This document shows, in pieces, positions 11,313 to 23,270 of a stretch of DNA of 64,000 nt. The stretch lies in the NCBI GenBank assembly GCA_963575745.1, contig CAUYUJ010002692.1, positions 518,392-582,391 on the forward strand. Direction: 5' to 3'. The translations under genes were made by a program, and so were the position numbers. The notes under the pieces were generated by a model. The model saw only the letters and a program-made list of their open reading frames with translations, did no database searches and was not told where the DNA came from. Position 1 is the stretch's first letter. The number at the start of each line of letters is the position of its first letter. The DNA is from Prorocentrum cordatum. Lineage: Eukaryota > Sar > Dinophyceae > Prorocentrales > Prorocentraceae.

Positions 11313-12600
11313 CTCCAGACACCAGGGGTGGCGGAGAGGCTGCGGCGCGACCCGCTCCAGTCGCCCGAGGGTCTGGGTATACGCCTGGTGTGCGGGCCAG
11401 GAGGCAGTGTACTCCGAGTCTTTTAATAAGCGTCGGGGGGCGTCACCCCCGTCGACAGCCCTACATCGACCCCCGTCGCGGGCAGCCACCGCGCGCCAAA
11501 GGCGCTCCGACATCCGTTGCGGCGCGACGACGAGGCGAGGTTGAACCCCGTCGGGGGGATAGCCCCCCACGCTTAATACGAAGCCCAAAGTACGCGCCGA
11601 CCCCGCGCCCGACTGGACACGGGCGCGGGCTGGCGCGGGTGTCATGGCCGACACCATCCATTCCCGAGAGCCGCCCGAACGGGGCGGGAGCTGGGGTCGA
11701 AGGATCACACCGCCATCGGCGACGCTTGGATGGACAGGATCTCGCCGCATCGCCGATGCATCGGTGATGCAGGCAGGGCTCTCTGACTAGAGGTCCACGG
11801 GGGTGCCCAGAGGTCCATCGGCTCGGTCCCTCGAAGTCCCCAAGCGTCGCAGAGGGCACACGAAGGTCCCCGGAGTTCCCAGAGATCTCCAGAGACCCAA
11901 AAATATGAAAATACATCCAAAACCGTCATCTGCTCCAGCCCCACCTGGGCGGCCAGTAAGCAACTCCTTGGCCTTCTCCAGATCCGCGAGCAGCTGCAAG
12001 ATCCTGGAGGAACAAGAAAGATGACGATACGGGTGCTACTCGTGCCTCTGCTAAGGTGCGTCCTGGCCAGGAGTCCGAAGCGAGTCCGGCCGTGGCGACG
12101 AGGGCTCCTCGGACGGCCACAGATGCGAGAACGAGGGAAATGCTTCCATATCGGCATGTCTCTCCTCGGACCCACCGACCAAAATCCACAAACAGATTCC
12201 GTCTCCGACCCCTCCCTGGGTCTACATCCTGGCCAGCCTTTCACCCCCGATCGATGTTCGAGGATCCCTGGGCCCGAAGCGAGCCTCTATAGGCCGAAAG
12301 CCGGTCAAACTCATCTAACCTTGTCCGTGCGGCAGGTCCGTGTCGTGGCGACCCCAGCGTTGGTTGCTGACACAGCGTGGACATCTCAACCTTGGGCGAC
12401 CGGCGGCCTTTCGATCGCCAGATCGCTTCAAATTGGTCGATGATGGGCCACTGGCGGAGTTCAACCTTGACCGCCCGCGACAAGGTCGCCACCGCGTCGA
12501 CACGACGCGGGCCTGGCGTATCGACAGGCTTCCTTCCGTGAGCTCCGAGTGTTCTGTTCGCGAAGGGTGGGCAGCGAGGGCTCGGGGCCGTTGCGATCCG
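11313..12600. other. No gene supported
   Basis: GC-rich sequence with overlapping open frames on both strands and no recognisable motif. A minus-strand stretch near 11940-12000 reads LLADLEKAKELL, which looks protein-like, but I cannot extend it. Confidence 0.4.
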
Positions 12601-13106
12601 CCTGTCCGCCCAGGAAGGAGAACGAAGGAGGGAAGGAGGAGGGAGGGAAGGAGGAGGGAGGGAGGAGGGAGTAGGGAGGAAAGAGGGAGGAGGAGGGAGG
12701 GAGGAGCGAAAGAGGAGGGGGGAGAGAGGAGGGAAGGGGGAGGACAACGGAAGAGGAGCAAGCATTGGCAGGACTGGGTTTTGGTGGTCGGTCCACTGAC
12801 ACGCGCTTGGGGACGCCTCCCATGACCCACTCCAGTCTTCGGAGCTGCCGCCACCCGAAAACACACACACACACACACACTATATCTATATATATATGCA
12901 TACATACATACATACATACATACATACATACATACATACATACATACACATACATACATACATACATATACATACATACATATACATACATACATACACA
13001 TACATACATACATACATACATACATACATACATACATACATACATACATACATACATACATACATACATACATACATACATACATACATGTGTATGTATA
13101 TATATA
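12600..13106 (+). repeat. Purine tract, (AC)n and (CATA)n microsatellites
   Basis: A GGA/GGGA-rich tract lies at about 12600-12750, (AC)n at 12860-12880, and a long (CATA)n array with TACACA variants at about 12896-13106. The Met-Tyr-Val-Cys and His-Thr-Tyr-Ile ORFs here are translations of the tetranucleotide array. Confidence 0.9.
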
Positions 13107-13689
13107 TGCGTCGGCGGCTGGGCGGAGGGCAACTGCTGCGGCGGATAGGCAACAGGGGACACGCCGTATGCATATTAGGGCGCGCGGCGGGAAGAGAGCA
13201 AGCCCGGCCACTCACAGCTGCCGGCTGCGGCGGGGGAAGCGCCAGGTGGGGCAGCGCCGGCACAGGATGTACTGAACTGAACTGAAGCTGGGGGGGGCAG
13301 CCAGGAGCTGCAGCTGGTGGCGAGGAGAAAACGAAGCGTAGCCCAACCCGGTGGACCGAGCACAGGTCCAGGGATGAGCCAACGCACCGAGACCGCAAGG
13401 CCTGACAAGCACGTGCGAGGATATGGGCGAAGCCAGGACGGACCAGCCCCAGCTTCAGGCACTGCGCCGCGGGCACAAGGGCGGGCGCAGGACGGCACAG
13501 AGCTGGATGCGGCTGAAGCACGTGCCGACCAGCACAGACAAGGGGCACAGGAAAGGCAACCAAGGCTTTTGTTACATATAGGTCAGGGGGCACGCACCCC
13601 GAACCAGAGGTGTCGCCGCCATCTCCATCGCCAGCGCCGCCAACCCCTGTGTTCCCTCCCACCGTGCGACGGCGCTGCCGGGGCGGGCA

Positions 13690-14792
<1,103 letters not shown>

Positions 14793-14797
14793 CGTCA

Positions 14798-14897
14798 NNN
14801 NNNNNNNNNNNNNNNNNNNNNNNNNNNNNNNNNNNNNNNNNNNNNNNNNNNNNNNNNNNNNNNNNNNNNNNNNNNNNNNNNNNNNNNNNNNNNNNNN
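14798..14897. other. Assembly gap (100 N)
   Basis: Exactly 100 undetermined bases. The sequence before it is a GCC/TGC-rich PPR module and the sequence after it is (CTC)n, so repeat collapse is a likely reason for the gap. Confidence 0.99.
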
Positions 14898-16110
14898 CTC
14901 CTCCTCCTCCTCCCCCCCCTCCCCCTCATACTCCTCTTCTTCTTATTCACATTAGTATTATGATTCGTGTTAGTTTGCTTGTTATTATTATTAGTCGTAT
15001 TATTAGTAGTATTCTTATTAGTATTACTATCTGGCATTCGTATTAGTCTTCTTAGTATTATTCTTAGTAGCCCCCTTGTTATTATTATCTTATTCTTAGC
15101 ACTAGTACGGTTAATCGTCTTGTTATTAGTCTTAGCCTCATTAGTCATGTTATTATTATTGTGTGTCGTCTTATTCTTATTGTTAGTATTAGTAGTATGA
15201 TGTTTCTTCTATTATTAGTATTCTCTGCGCACGATTATTATTATTACTAGTCTTAGTATCCGTCCTATTATTCGTAATTTTATTATTATTACGATTAGTA
15301 GTATTATTGGTATTATCTTCCTCCTCATCCTCTTCCTCATCAGTATTGTCATTATGATTCGTATTAATATGAGTAGTATTATTCTCCGTCGTTGTCTTAT
15401 CATTAGCATTCTTAGTATTATCAGTGTTACTCTTGTTCTTATTCAGATTCGTACTAGTCGTCACTATTATTATTCGTACTATTAGTGTTCGTGCTATGCG
15501 TCGCATTAGTCTTGTTATTCTTACGGTTATTATTAGCAGTATTAGTTTCGTTTGTAGTATGATTGTTAGCAGCATTAGTAGTATTACTATGATTACGATC
15601 ATTACCATTATCAGTATTATTATTAGTCGGCGTTCTTATTATTAGTATTGCTCGTATTATTATGTTTACTATTATTCTTATTATTAATGATATGCGTCTT
15701 CTTCGTATGGGCTTTACTAACATTACTATTAGTTTAATAATATTGTTCGTACTCCTCTTCGTAGTAGTACCATGCTTATTCTTCTTAGTAGTAGTAGTCG
15801 TGCGGTTATTCGTATTACTATTATATTATTATGAGTAGTATTCGCATCACTATTATCATTATTCGTTTTATTAGTATTAGTAGTATTCCTGGTTATGGTT
15901 CTTCGTTTTACTATTCTTATTCGTCTTCTTATCATGATTATTCGTATTATTCTACTTAGTAGTAGTATTATCATTATTACTCGTGTTATTATGATTCGTT
16001 CCAGTATTATTAATAGTATTCGTAATATTCCTCTTCTTATTATTACTATTATTATTATTAGTATTAGTATTCGTCGTGTTGTCCTTATGATTGTTATTAT
16101 TACTTCTATT
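14898..16110 (+). repeat. Degenerate (TAT/TAG) trinucleotide region
   Basis: After a short CTC tract, about 1.1 kb consists of TAT, TAG, CTT, CGT and GAT triplets with strong three-base periodicity, as if an old (TTA)n array had decayed. Translations in all frames are Ile/Ser/Val/Leu-rich or Asn/Thr-rich without any domain. Confidence 0.85.
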
Positions 16111-16530
16111 AGTATTGTTCCTCGTCCTCCTCCTCCTCATCCTCCTCCTCCTCCTCTTCCTCCTCCTCCTCCTCCTCGTCCTCTTCCTCCTCGTCCTTCT
16201 CCTCCTCCTCCTGCGCCTCCTCCTCCTCCTTCTCATTCACCCCCCCTCCTCCTCCACCCCCCCTCCTCCTCCTTCCTTCCTCCTCCTCCTCCTCTCCTCC
16301 TCCTCCTTCTCCTCTCTCTCTCTCTCCTCCCTCCTCTCCTCCTCCTCCTATTCCTCCTTCCTCCTCTCCTCCCTCCTCCTCCGCCTCCTCCTCCTCCTCC
16401 TCTTCCTCCTCTCCCTCCTCCTCCTCCCTCTCCTCCTCTCCACCTCCTCCTCCTCCTCCTCCTCCTCCTCCTCTTCCTCCTCCTCTCTACTCCTCCTCCT
16501 CCTCCTCCTCCTCCTCCTCCTCCTCCTCTC
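16111..16530 (+). repeat. (CTC)n microsatellite
   Basis: CTC/CCT repeats with CTT and CAC interruptions. It directly precedes the next PPR-like fragment. Confidence 0.95.
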
Positions 16531-16738
16531 AGCTCGTCGCACTGCCACTGCCTCCCCCCCTGCTGCCACTGCCGCCCCCGCCACTGCCACTCCTCCTTCC
16601 TCCTCCACCGCCGCCACTGCCGCCCCTGCCCACTCCGCCACTGCCACCCCTCCTCGCTTGCCCTCCTCCCACCGCGCTGGCACTGCCGTTCCTCCCCGCA
16701 GCACTGCCGCCCGCCCCCGCTCCTCCCACCATGCTGCC

Positions 16739-16883
16739 ACTGCCGTCGCTCCTTGGTCCAGCTTCTGCCACTGCCCGCCCCTCTCGCACGCGCCAATCAC
16801 GGCATCGTAGCTGGCGGCAGGTGCAACAGCACTCGTTTGCATCGCCGGAGCCCGCTGCCACTGCTCGCCCGTCTCGCAAGCGG
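16739..16883 (-). pseudogene. PPR module fragment
   Basis: The minus strand reads GEQWQRAPAMQ followed by AASYDAVIGACERGGQWQ, a recognisable single PPR module (QWQ-x-A helix, SYxAVIxACERGGQWQ). It is bordered by low-complexity GCC/TGC sequence. It probably belongs to the same decayed PPR gene as 13690-14792, separated from it by microsatellites and the gap. Confidence 0.5.
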
Positions 16884-17299
16884 CGCGCGCGAGAGCGCTG
16901 CGAGGCCAGGGGCGCGTCGCGCCGCAGCGGAGTGTTGTTGCGGCACCACGCAAGGATCTGGTCAAGCTCAGCCTTGGCCGCGCAGGCGTCCCCGCCGATG
17001 ATGCTGCACTGGAAACGGTCACCCAACACAGCTTCGCATCGCAGCGTCGACTGACCTCCGCGAAGTCACTGCGGAACTCACCCTGGCGCTCCAGGCCCCA
17101 CGTCGGGAAGCCAAGGACGGGGATCTCGCCCACCGAAGGCACCCGCAGGCCCCCCGCTGGAGCACGCGACACTTCCCCGCAGTGCCCTTGGAACGTGAGA
17201 CGTTCGATCCCGGTGCGACGCACGACACGCTGACGGCTGGGCCTGGCCGCTTTGCGCTGGCCCCCCCTGGAATATTGGAGCCCGCTCTCTATGTTTACC

Positions 17300-17839
17300 T
17301 CAGCCCCGCGAGCGCGCCCCTGGACTGATGCCGCGTCGGTATACTTGCGAAACAATCACTAGCTCAAGCTCGATGCGGAATGGCAAAGTCGTTCTGCAGA
17401 CGCCGGGCCCAAGTGCGCACGACGAATCCGCGCGTAGACGTCGTCGCCCGTCTTGGACAATGTCGGCCCTGGTCCAAATTAGAACTTTGGACATTCGAGG
17501 GACGCTCCCATCCACGGCCAAAACCGCTTCACGCACCAGCGCCAAGTCGGCCATGACTTCCACGCTGTCTTCTGCGACCGCAGCAAGTATCTCTTCGTCG
17601 CCGCTGTCGATGAGCATCTGGCGCATACGGCAGGCCGCCCGGCCGATGCCGGCGACGCACGGGTCGCCGATGATCATCGCCTCCGCCTGCACGCGCGCAG
17701 CCCAAGGTGCAAGCAAGGCGTCATAGCCGCACCCGCGCTCGCCGTCGCGAAGGACGCGACGATGGACGCACCGCGGGGAGAGGCCTCCTCGTTTCCGGGC
17801 TGCTGGGACCCGCATGAGCCGGTGGCCCGCCACGGACAC
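17300..17839 (-). CDS. Hypothetical ORF, exon-like
   Basis: A 179-codon open frame on the minus strand. Its middle (RMRQMLIDSGDEEILAAV and VREAVLAVDGSVPRMSKVLI) has normal amino-acid mixture and helix-like periodicity, unlike the surrounding low-complexity frames. I do not recognise the family. It overlaps the downstream end of the IQ-motif frame, so at most one of the two can be coding in the overlap. It may be an exon of a host gene read towards lower coordinates. Confidence 0.25.
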   Translation of the reverse strand: MSVAGHRLMRVPAARKRGGLSPRCVHRRVLRDGERGCGYDALLAPWAARVQAEAMIIGDPCVAGIGRAACRMRQMLIDSGDEEILAAVAEDSVEVMADLALVREAVLAVDGSVPRMSKVLIWTRADIVQDGRRRLRADSSCALGPGVCRTTLPFRIELELVIVSQVYRRGISPGARSRG

Positions 17840-18183
17840 GTCGGTCCATCAGCACACACCGGGCGCTGATCCGCCCCCGGTGCCGGCAGCCTGCCGTGGG
17901 CCCCGTGGCCCCCAAAAAAATTCGATTGCCGCTGCACCGACTCCCGGAGTTGCGCCGCAATCCTTAGCGGGAGCCTCACACGTCGGGCGCAATAGACGCG
18001 CCAAGCAATCTGGACGCACAACGCAGCCTGCTCTCGGAAGGCACGCCGTCGAAGCAGCCACGCCCTCGCAGCACGCTGGACAGCCAGAATGGCAGCCGCA
18101 GAGGCACCAGAAAAGTCCCGAGTCACCAGCGCGGGGAGACGTGGAAAACGAATATCCCTCACAGGCCGCGGAGCGTCCTCCAA
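17674..18183 (-). CDS. Exon-like ORF with two IQ (calmodulin-binding) motifs
   Basis: The minus-strand frame contains two consecutive IQ-type motifs near residues 30-65, ILAVQRAARAWLLRRR and ALCVQIAWRVYCARR, each fitting the [IV]Q-x3-R-x4-R pattern that binds calmodulin or EF-hand light chains. The frame is open upstream to a stop at about 18191. Two pyrimidine tracts ending in CAG or TAG (near 18222 and 18191) precede it and would serve as 3' splice sites. The C-terminal third is low-complexity and may be read-through. No full gene model can be built, so the call is an exon fragment of a putative IQ-motif protein. Confidence 0.35.
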   Translation of the reverse strand: MEDAPRPVRDIRFPRLPALVTRDFSGASAAAILAVQRAARAWLLRRRAFREQAALCVQIAWRVYCARRVRLPLRIAAQLRESVQRQSNFFGGHGAHGRLPAPGADQRPVCADGPTCPWRATGSCGSQQPGNEEASPRGASIVASFATASAGAAMTPCLHLGLRACRRRR

Positions 18184-18270
18184 CTAGGGGTAAGAATCGC
18201 TGGGGGTGAACGCTGGTGCCTCTGCGGAAAGAAGAAACACAGGAACGCCAGAGCGGAGACGAAGCCTCTG

Positions 18271-18827
18271 CTAGCGACAAGCACATGAGAAATCCTTCTG
18301 AAGACTGGGTGTCGTTAGATTCCCGAGCGTGGACAATGTGGCGCTCACGCCCACCGCGCCAAAGGAGGCACCTAGAAAACGGTAGGCATTGTCTCCGACA
18401 ATCGGTCTGGCCAACGTCGCAGCGTGAGAAGGGTCATGGACGTTGTGCTCCAATACCTCACACAAGAACGTGCGCCGACGAATAGCAGCTTGCTGGAGAG
18501 AAGAATCAATATCACGATACGACTGCTTCTCCAGTAGGCGAATGCAAACGGCCAAACAGTTCAGCTTAGATGGCATGGCAGGGGGGCCGAGCACAAGGAA
18601 AGCCAGAGCGCCACCCGAGGGGGCCCGGGTGCGCGCGGGGGGTAGCACCGACGGGTGCAGTGAGGGTCGGGGTAGGCACCGAGCAGGTGCAACAGCACTG
18701 GTATTTTTCTTCCAGCAAATAACGGTGAAAGCACCACCGTCGGTCACGTAGCCAACCGACCAGAACGAGAAATGCAGGCGGACATGAAAGAAGCAGGACG
18801 CAGCAAACGAGATTGCCTCCTGAGGCT
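18271..18827 (-). CDS. Hypothetical ORF downstream of a DinoSL (retroposed transcript)
   Basis: The frame just downstream of the tandem spliced-leader sequence is open on the minus strand to a TAG at 18271. An internal ATG starts a 101-residue segment beginning MPSKLNCLAVCIRLLEKQ, with balanced composition. I recognise no domain. Because the leader is followed immediately by non-intronic sequence rather than an SL-RNA 5' splice site, the locus looks like a reverse-transcribed mRNA. A (GT)n microsatellite lies immediately upstream. Confidence 0.3.
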
Positions 18828-18859
18828 CTTGAGCCAGGCTTGAGCCAAAATGGCTACGG

Positions 18860-18860
<1 letters not shown>
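18828..18860 (-). other. Perfect DinoSL plus truncated relic leader
   Basis: On the minus strand 18860-18839 matches all 22 nt of the dinoflagellate spliced leader (TCCGTAGCC ... GGCTCAAG). It is followed at 18838-18828 by CCTGGCTCAAG, matching 9 of the last 11 leader positions. A whole leader next to a 3'-truncated one is the known mark of a trans-spliced mRNA that was reverse-transcribed, reinserted, expressed and trans-spliced again. The bases after the leader are CC, not a GT splice donor, so this is not an SL RNA gene. (AC)n fills 18861-18892. Confidence 0.9.
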
Positions 18861-18891
<31 letters not shown>

Positions 18892-18892
18892 A

Positions 18893-19041
18893 AGCTGCGG
18901 CAGACCTGGTTCAGTGATCATGGCATATTGCTTGGCTTCGGGGCCTTATCAAAAATTGGCTTTACCCGAGACCAGCGGGAGGCGGAGGAGGAAGGAGAAC
19001 AGGAGTAGAAGAAGGAGGAGAGCAGGAGAAAGGAGAGGAAG

Positions 19042-19076
<35 letters not shown>

Positions 19077-20199
19077 GGAGAAGGAGGACGAGGAGGACGA
19101 GGGAGCCGACGCGCCCTGCCTGCCCGCCCAACTCGGCCACTGCCTGCTGCAGCCTGCTCCGCAGCCCGGCATCCAGATGCCAGCGGCTGGCCCGCCCGCC
19201 GGCAAGCCTCGGCGAGGCAGAGGGGTGATGACCTGGAGGTCCTCCCTGCCTCCACCGTTCTTCGTCGATTCCCCCTTCCTTCCTCCTCCGTCCCTCCACC
19301 CTCACTCCCGTTTCCGCCCCCCGCTCCCTCCCTCCATCTCCTTTCCCTCATGGACAACGCCTCCATCCCTCCTCCATCCCTCCACTGTCGTTCCTCCATC
19401 CCTCCCTCATACGCTTTCTGTATGGATGCGCCATCGCGCCCCCTGGCACGTTGAGGCGTCCTGTAATGCAAGGCGCTGACTGGCAAGGCCTCTGTGGCCT
19501 TTTGAGCCCCCCCCCCTCTACCAGCTCGGGGTTGCGAGCATCGCCCCCTGTGCCCGAGGCCACGAGCCCTCGCAAGAGACAACAGGTTCGCAGTCCCGAG
19601 ACCACAATGCTTCCAAAAATCCGCCGACCCTGTCGGCGTGTGTGAGGGGCTTCTCCGTTCGAGTCGGGTTCCGTCGAAACCTGTCAGCGAAAGAAAAACC
19701 TAGCAACGTCGTACTCGAATCGAAGGGAAGCCCCTTCCCTATGATCCCTCCCCCGTCGGGGGGGGGGAGGGGGGGGGGGGGGTCAGATACGCATCCCCCC
19801 CTGGGGGTCCCCTGGGGGGGATCCCGACGGGGGTGGGTGGGGGAGGCGTCTTCCGCCTGCTCCTCATGCGGCTCCTCCTTCTCTTTCATCGTGTCGCGGT
19901 CAGCGTCGTCGTCCTACGGGTCGGCGACACCAGCCGCAAGGCCTTCGCAATATAACAAGCTCGCGCACCCGAGGCCATCATGCGGCTCTCACTTGGGATT
20001 TCCTCGACGCCCGTGACCATCAGTGTAAGCTTTGCGCAACGGTTACACGGACTGGGGCGGTCCTTTTACAGAACGGGAATGCCGCTGGACATTTCGGTGA
20101 GTTGTACGATGACAAAATCTTCAATTCCAGGGACTTGTGAGGAGAGGACTTGGGACGGGAGGGCACTTGCATCATCACTGGTGCACGTTTGATATACCA
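18893..20199. other. No gene supported; purine and G-run tracts
   Basis: A GGA/GAA-rich tract lies at 18980-19105, a pyrimidine-rich stretch at 19230-19400 and a G-rich block at about 19750-19840. The open frames are biased low-complexity translations. Nothing else was recognised. Confidence 0.45.
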
Positions 20200-20398
20200 T
20201 GGTCGTCCCCCTCCTCCGCCTCCTCCTCCTCTTCCTCTTCCCCATCCCCCTGCTTCCTGCCCCTTTCCCCTCCCCCTCCCCCTCAACCTCCCCCCCCTCC
20301 TCCTCCTCCTCCTCATCCTCCTCCTCCTCCTTTTCCTCCTCCTCCCCCTCCTCCTCCTCCTCCTCCTCCTCCTTCTCCTCCTCCTCCTCCTTCTCATC
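20200..20398 (+). repeat. (CTC)n microsatellite bordering the Copia element
   Basis: CTC/CCT repeats end in TTCTCATC directly at the 3' LTR. With the LTR element removed, this tract would run into the (CAT)n array that starts at 59268, so the element inserted at the boundary of two trinucleotide repeats. Confidence 0.9.
20394..20398 (+). repeat. Target-site duplication, left copy (TCATC)
   Basis: TCATC immediately precedes the left LTR and is repeated exactly at 59268-59272. A 5-bp duplication is the usual Copia signature. Confidence 0.8.
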
Positions 20399-20741
20399 AG
20401 TCTTTCCTCTGAGAATCGGGGTAAGATGACAAAGGAATTACGGTCTCGTGTTCACTCTGCTCAGTGGAAAAAATACGGGATGAGACATCGATAAGACAAG
20501 TAACCGGTAAGCAAAAGTACTCTATCAGGAATAGTGAGTGAGGAGGCCGGCCGGCCGACGACACGACTACGACGAGGGAAAGACCCCTCGGCGCGCGCGC
20601 GCGAGCCAGCACGCTACTTTAATCTCCTTCGAGCACACATACAGCTGCAGAATGCAGTATACGTTATAGTCAGACAGTGCGCAGCAAGGCAAGCGATATA
20701 ATAAGCAGCATGAAGATGAGGCGGAGAGGAGCATATTTACT
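20399..20741 (-). repeat. 3' LTR of Copia element
   Basis: 343 bp, about 96 % identical to 58924-59267, with roughly 14 substitutions and one 1-nt indel by hand alignment. On the minus strand it begins AGTAAATATG and ends GGAAAGACT, so its ends are the short inverted repeat AGT/ACT rather than TG/CA. Confidence 0.85.
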
Positions 20742-20749
20742 CCCCCCGC
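20742..20749 (-). promoter_or_regulatory. Polypurine tract
   Basis: On the minus strand GCGGGGGG lies directly against the start of the 3' LTR (AGTAAAT), where a retroelement needs its plus-strand primer. Its position independently confirms the element's orientation. Confidence 0.65.
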
Positions 20750-21072
20750 GGCGGGCCTCGTAGTGCCCATCCAGCCACAGCACCCCTGTCCTATATATAT
20801 ATATATATATATATATACATAAATATACATACATACATATATACACACACAACCACCGGAGCGAACCGCAAAAACTTGCACCGCTAAACGGTGGCCGCCA
20901 GGGGGCTAAGGGCCGAAGAGGCCCGACGACCCCCACCATCAGATAAATAAATTATGTCCGCCGATTCGGCTTCACCGATCGGCAGAACTGCTTGATTCGT
21001 CCGACACGACTTCGTCGCGCGGCGAAAACTCTCTTGCATGCGCCTGCAGCGACTAAGTCACGCGGGCCGGAC
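20750..21072 (-). other. 3' untranslated region with (TA)n
   Basis: This lies between the last accessory ORF and the polypurine tract. It holds a (TA)n run at about 20791-20815 merging into ACAT repeats. No ORF. Confidence 0.6.
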
Positions 21073-22070
21073 TCAATCCAGGTCCTCGAACGGGTCGTAG
21101 TCCCCCGTCGGTGGCGTCGGAGGCCCCGGGCGTGATGACGCCGAGCCTCCTGTCTGTCCCTCGCCACCACGAGGCGAACGGGACCTCCCTTTGCCATGGC
21201 GAGCGTAGTACGCTGATCTGTAGTGCTTCTCTTTGTTCTTGGTCGCCTTCCCCTTCGGCGGGAAGCGAAACTCACGTTCAGCCAGAGACAGGACGTGCCA
21301 CGTCTGCGACCACCAGACATCGTTGGACAACCACCAGATCCGATCCCGATGGACATAGCATCCGACCTGCACATCGTTTGTGTAGTGCGGGTAGGAGACG
21401 AGCGGGTCGTAGCCAGCAGCGCCGCGGCCGACATCCATGGCTCCATCGCGCGCGCGCTGGGGCCTCGACCAATCCCGTGTGTCAGAGTACCACGAGTATT
21501 CTTCTCTTGCCGAGACGGCTGTGCCGGCGGCAGAGCATGGGGATTCGGTAACTTCGTCGCCAGCCCGAGCGTCTGAGACGTCGGGTCTGCGCGGCGGAGG
21601 TGGTGGTTGCGGTCTCGCTTTCGCCGCGTCCTGCGGTCGTCTCGGCCCCACCGAACCAGCTTGGCTGTCGCGGGGCTCATTGGCACTTCCGCTCCCACGA
21701 ACATTCTGCTCTCGATCGCGAATGAACTTCAGCAAATTCCTAGCAGCTGTAGCTACTGGAATGCCAAATTTACCGCATGCAGCACGGAACGGGCCTGCAT
21801 CCTTGTCTTGGAGCTCCGTGTGTTGGCATCTACATACCTGTTTTGAAGCCAATAGATGGCCTCCTGTAACAATGAGCCCCGGCGACGAATGTCGGTTCGC
21901 ACTTGTCTACCTAGATTACGGGCCCACTCTTCTACGAGGCCGCCCGTCGGAACCGCAGCGCGGATGCGACAGTCAAGGGCATATGCATCCCTCCGTCGCT
22001 TATAATGATCATCATCTGTGCTCCCTCCCGCGGCGCGAATTGTTCGCCCCGGGCAAACCAAAATGTCCAT
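21073..22070 (-). CDS. Accessory ORF: Arg/Pro-rich basic protein, frameshifted
   Basis: The ATG at 22070 opens a frame with many charged residues and a helical segment, GSLLQEAIYWLQNRYVDA. Near 21800 the sense frame shifts, continuing with FGIPVATAARNLLKFIRDRE, a Pro-rich linker, a globular patch with several Trp and Tyr (EEYSWYSDTRDW, RIWWLSNDVWWSQTW), and a basic C-terminus with RSRSPRG, ending EDLD. I do not recognise a family. A basic RS-like tail suggests nucleic-acid binding, by inference only. It is the last ORF before the 3' LTR. It begins 59 nt before the stop of the upstream ORF, the same overlapping style seen between Gag-region ORFs. Confidence 0.45.
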
Positions 22071-23270
22071 CTGAAATAAAGGAGCTCATGATCTCGCGAA
22101 CAATATCAACCACTCTTATAATGCGGAGACCAAGTTGCATGTTTGGTACTAGGGCCATCCAGTTCCCTTCAACTATGCTCCTCACGATATCTGGGATTTC
22201 GCGTTCCGTTTCCCCTGACAGTCGCAACCTATTGGGATCATTGGTATTTGAGCGAACAGTTGTGTATTCAATGACATATTGAGCTGTTATCGCTCTAGCC
22301 TCAATCCCGCGTAAAGATATATTTATTGAACTGTTCTCACAATGTTTATATGAATATCCATTGGGCTGATCAGGGTTGATCGTCCCTTCAGTTATCAGCG
22401 CGGCCTTCGGCCCGCTGAGAGCTGCGAAGTCAAGTGCGACCTGCAAGTTTGCGCCTGCCATCGCGGCTTCGCCGGAGGCAGGTTGCAGCATTGGTGCTAT
22501 GAGGCGATGGTCGCGACACTGATTTGCTCGTCTAGTGATAGAACGAGAGTCACGACTCGGTCTCGCCTCCAGTCTGTTTTCCCAGGCAACCGGTAGACGT
22601 CCGCGAAGGCTTTGCCCTGCGGCGTCTGCGGCATCGCCCTGCTGCTCAGGCATCCACGGTGCTCCCATGGCTACCGCATTGGCTACCGTCTGAAGTGTCG
22701 GGACGAAAATGTTTTGCCTGGTCATCGTGAGCTGCCATCTCTCCCAACCGTTCATCGGTTCATGGAGGTCGTCTCGCTGATCTGGCCAGTCGAAGGCTGC
22801 CAGAGCTGGACAAGACATTGGGCGCGCATACTGGTCAATACCTGATTTCCAAAGCATTGGCCACCATACCTGAATTGGAGGAACTTGGGCCCTCGCTCTT
22901 GAAGCCAAGAATGCGAGCCATTCAATGAACCTCCATTTCAAAGGCTCCAAATATGGAAGAAAGGGCCACGGCGCGCCGGCGGCTGAGCCGCGGCGTTCTC
23001 TGGAACCCAGGCAGGAAAGTTGCCTGGCCGGCTGTTTCCAAAGATCTGACCAGCAGCGGCCATCTGCGTGAATGCCCCATCTGCCCACTTGCGCTCCTGC
23101 TGTTGGTTACTGCTGACATTTCTTATCACAATCGCAGAGGCTCTGTTTTGTCTTCTAGTACGCGTACCGATCCATTCAGCACGCGTAGTGGGAAGATCAT
23201 CCGGGTCGTGAACATGTAATTGAAGTCCGTTTGCCTCAAGGGATGTCGGAATGATCTGTTTGTTCCACGT
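22012..23270 (-). CDS. Accessory ORF: hypothetical protein, frameshifted
   Basis: Readable protein begins just after the stop of the upstream ORF and includes HVHDPDDLPTTRAEWIGTR, then a Gln/Ala-rich stretch with FPAWVPENAAAQPP. A frameshift near 22945 leads into a 330-residue segment with many Trp and hydrophobic residues, a middle region NLQVALDFAALSGPKAALI, and a conserved-looking C-terminal half (ITAQYVIEYTTVRSNT, IVRSIVEGNWMALVPNM, VVDIVREIMSSFI). No domain was recognised. A CT-N-AG palindrome lies inside it at 22979-22991. Composition is that of a folded protein, so it is probably real coding sequence, lightly damaged. Confidence 0.45.

Noticed and set aside
12896-13106. A CRISPR-like array
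   Set aside because: The arrays in this window are simple microsatellites without spacers, and the genome is eukaryotic.
12886-13211. Met-Tyr-Val-Cys and His-Thr-Tyr-Ile repeat ORFs
   Set aside because: They are translations of (CATA)n.
18839-18860. A spliced-leader RNA gene
   Set aside because: The leader is followed by CC and a second partial leader rather than a GT donor, so it is a retroposed leader.
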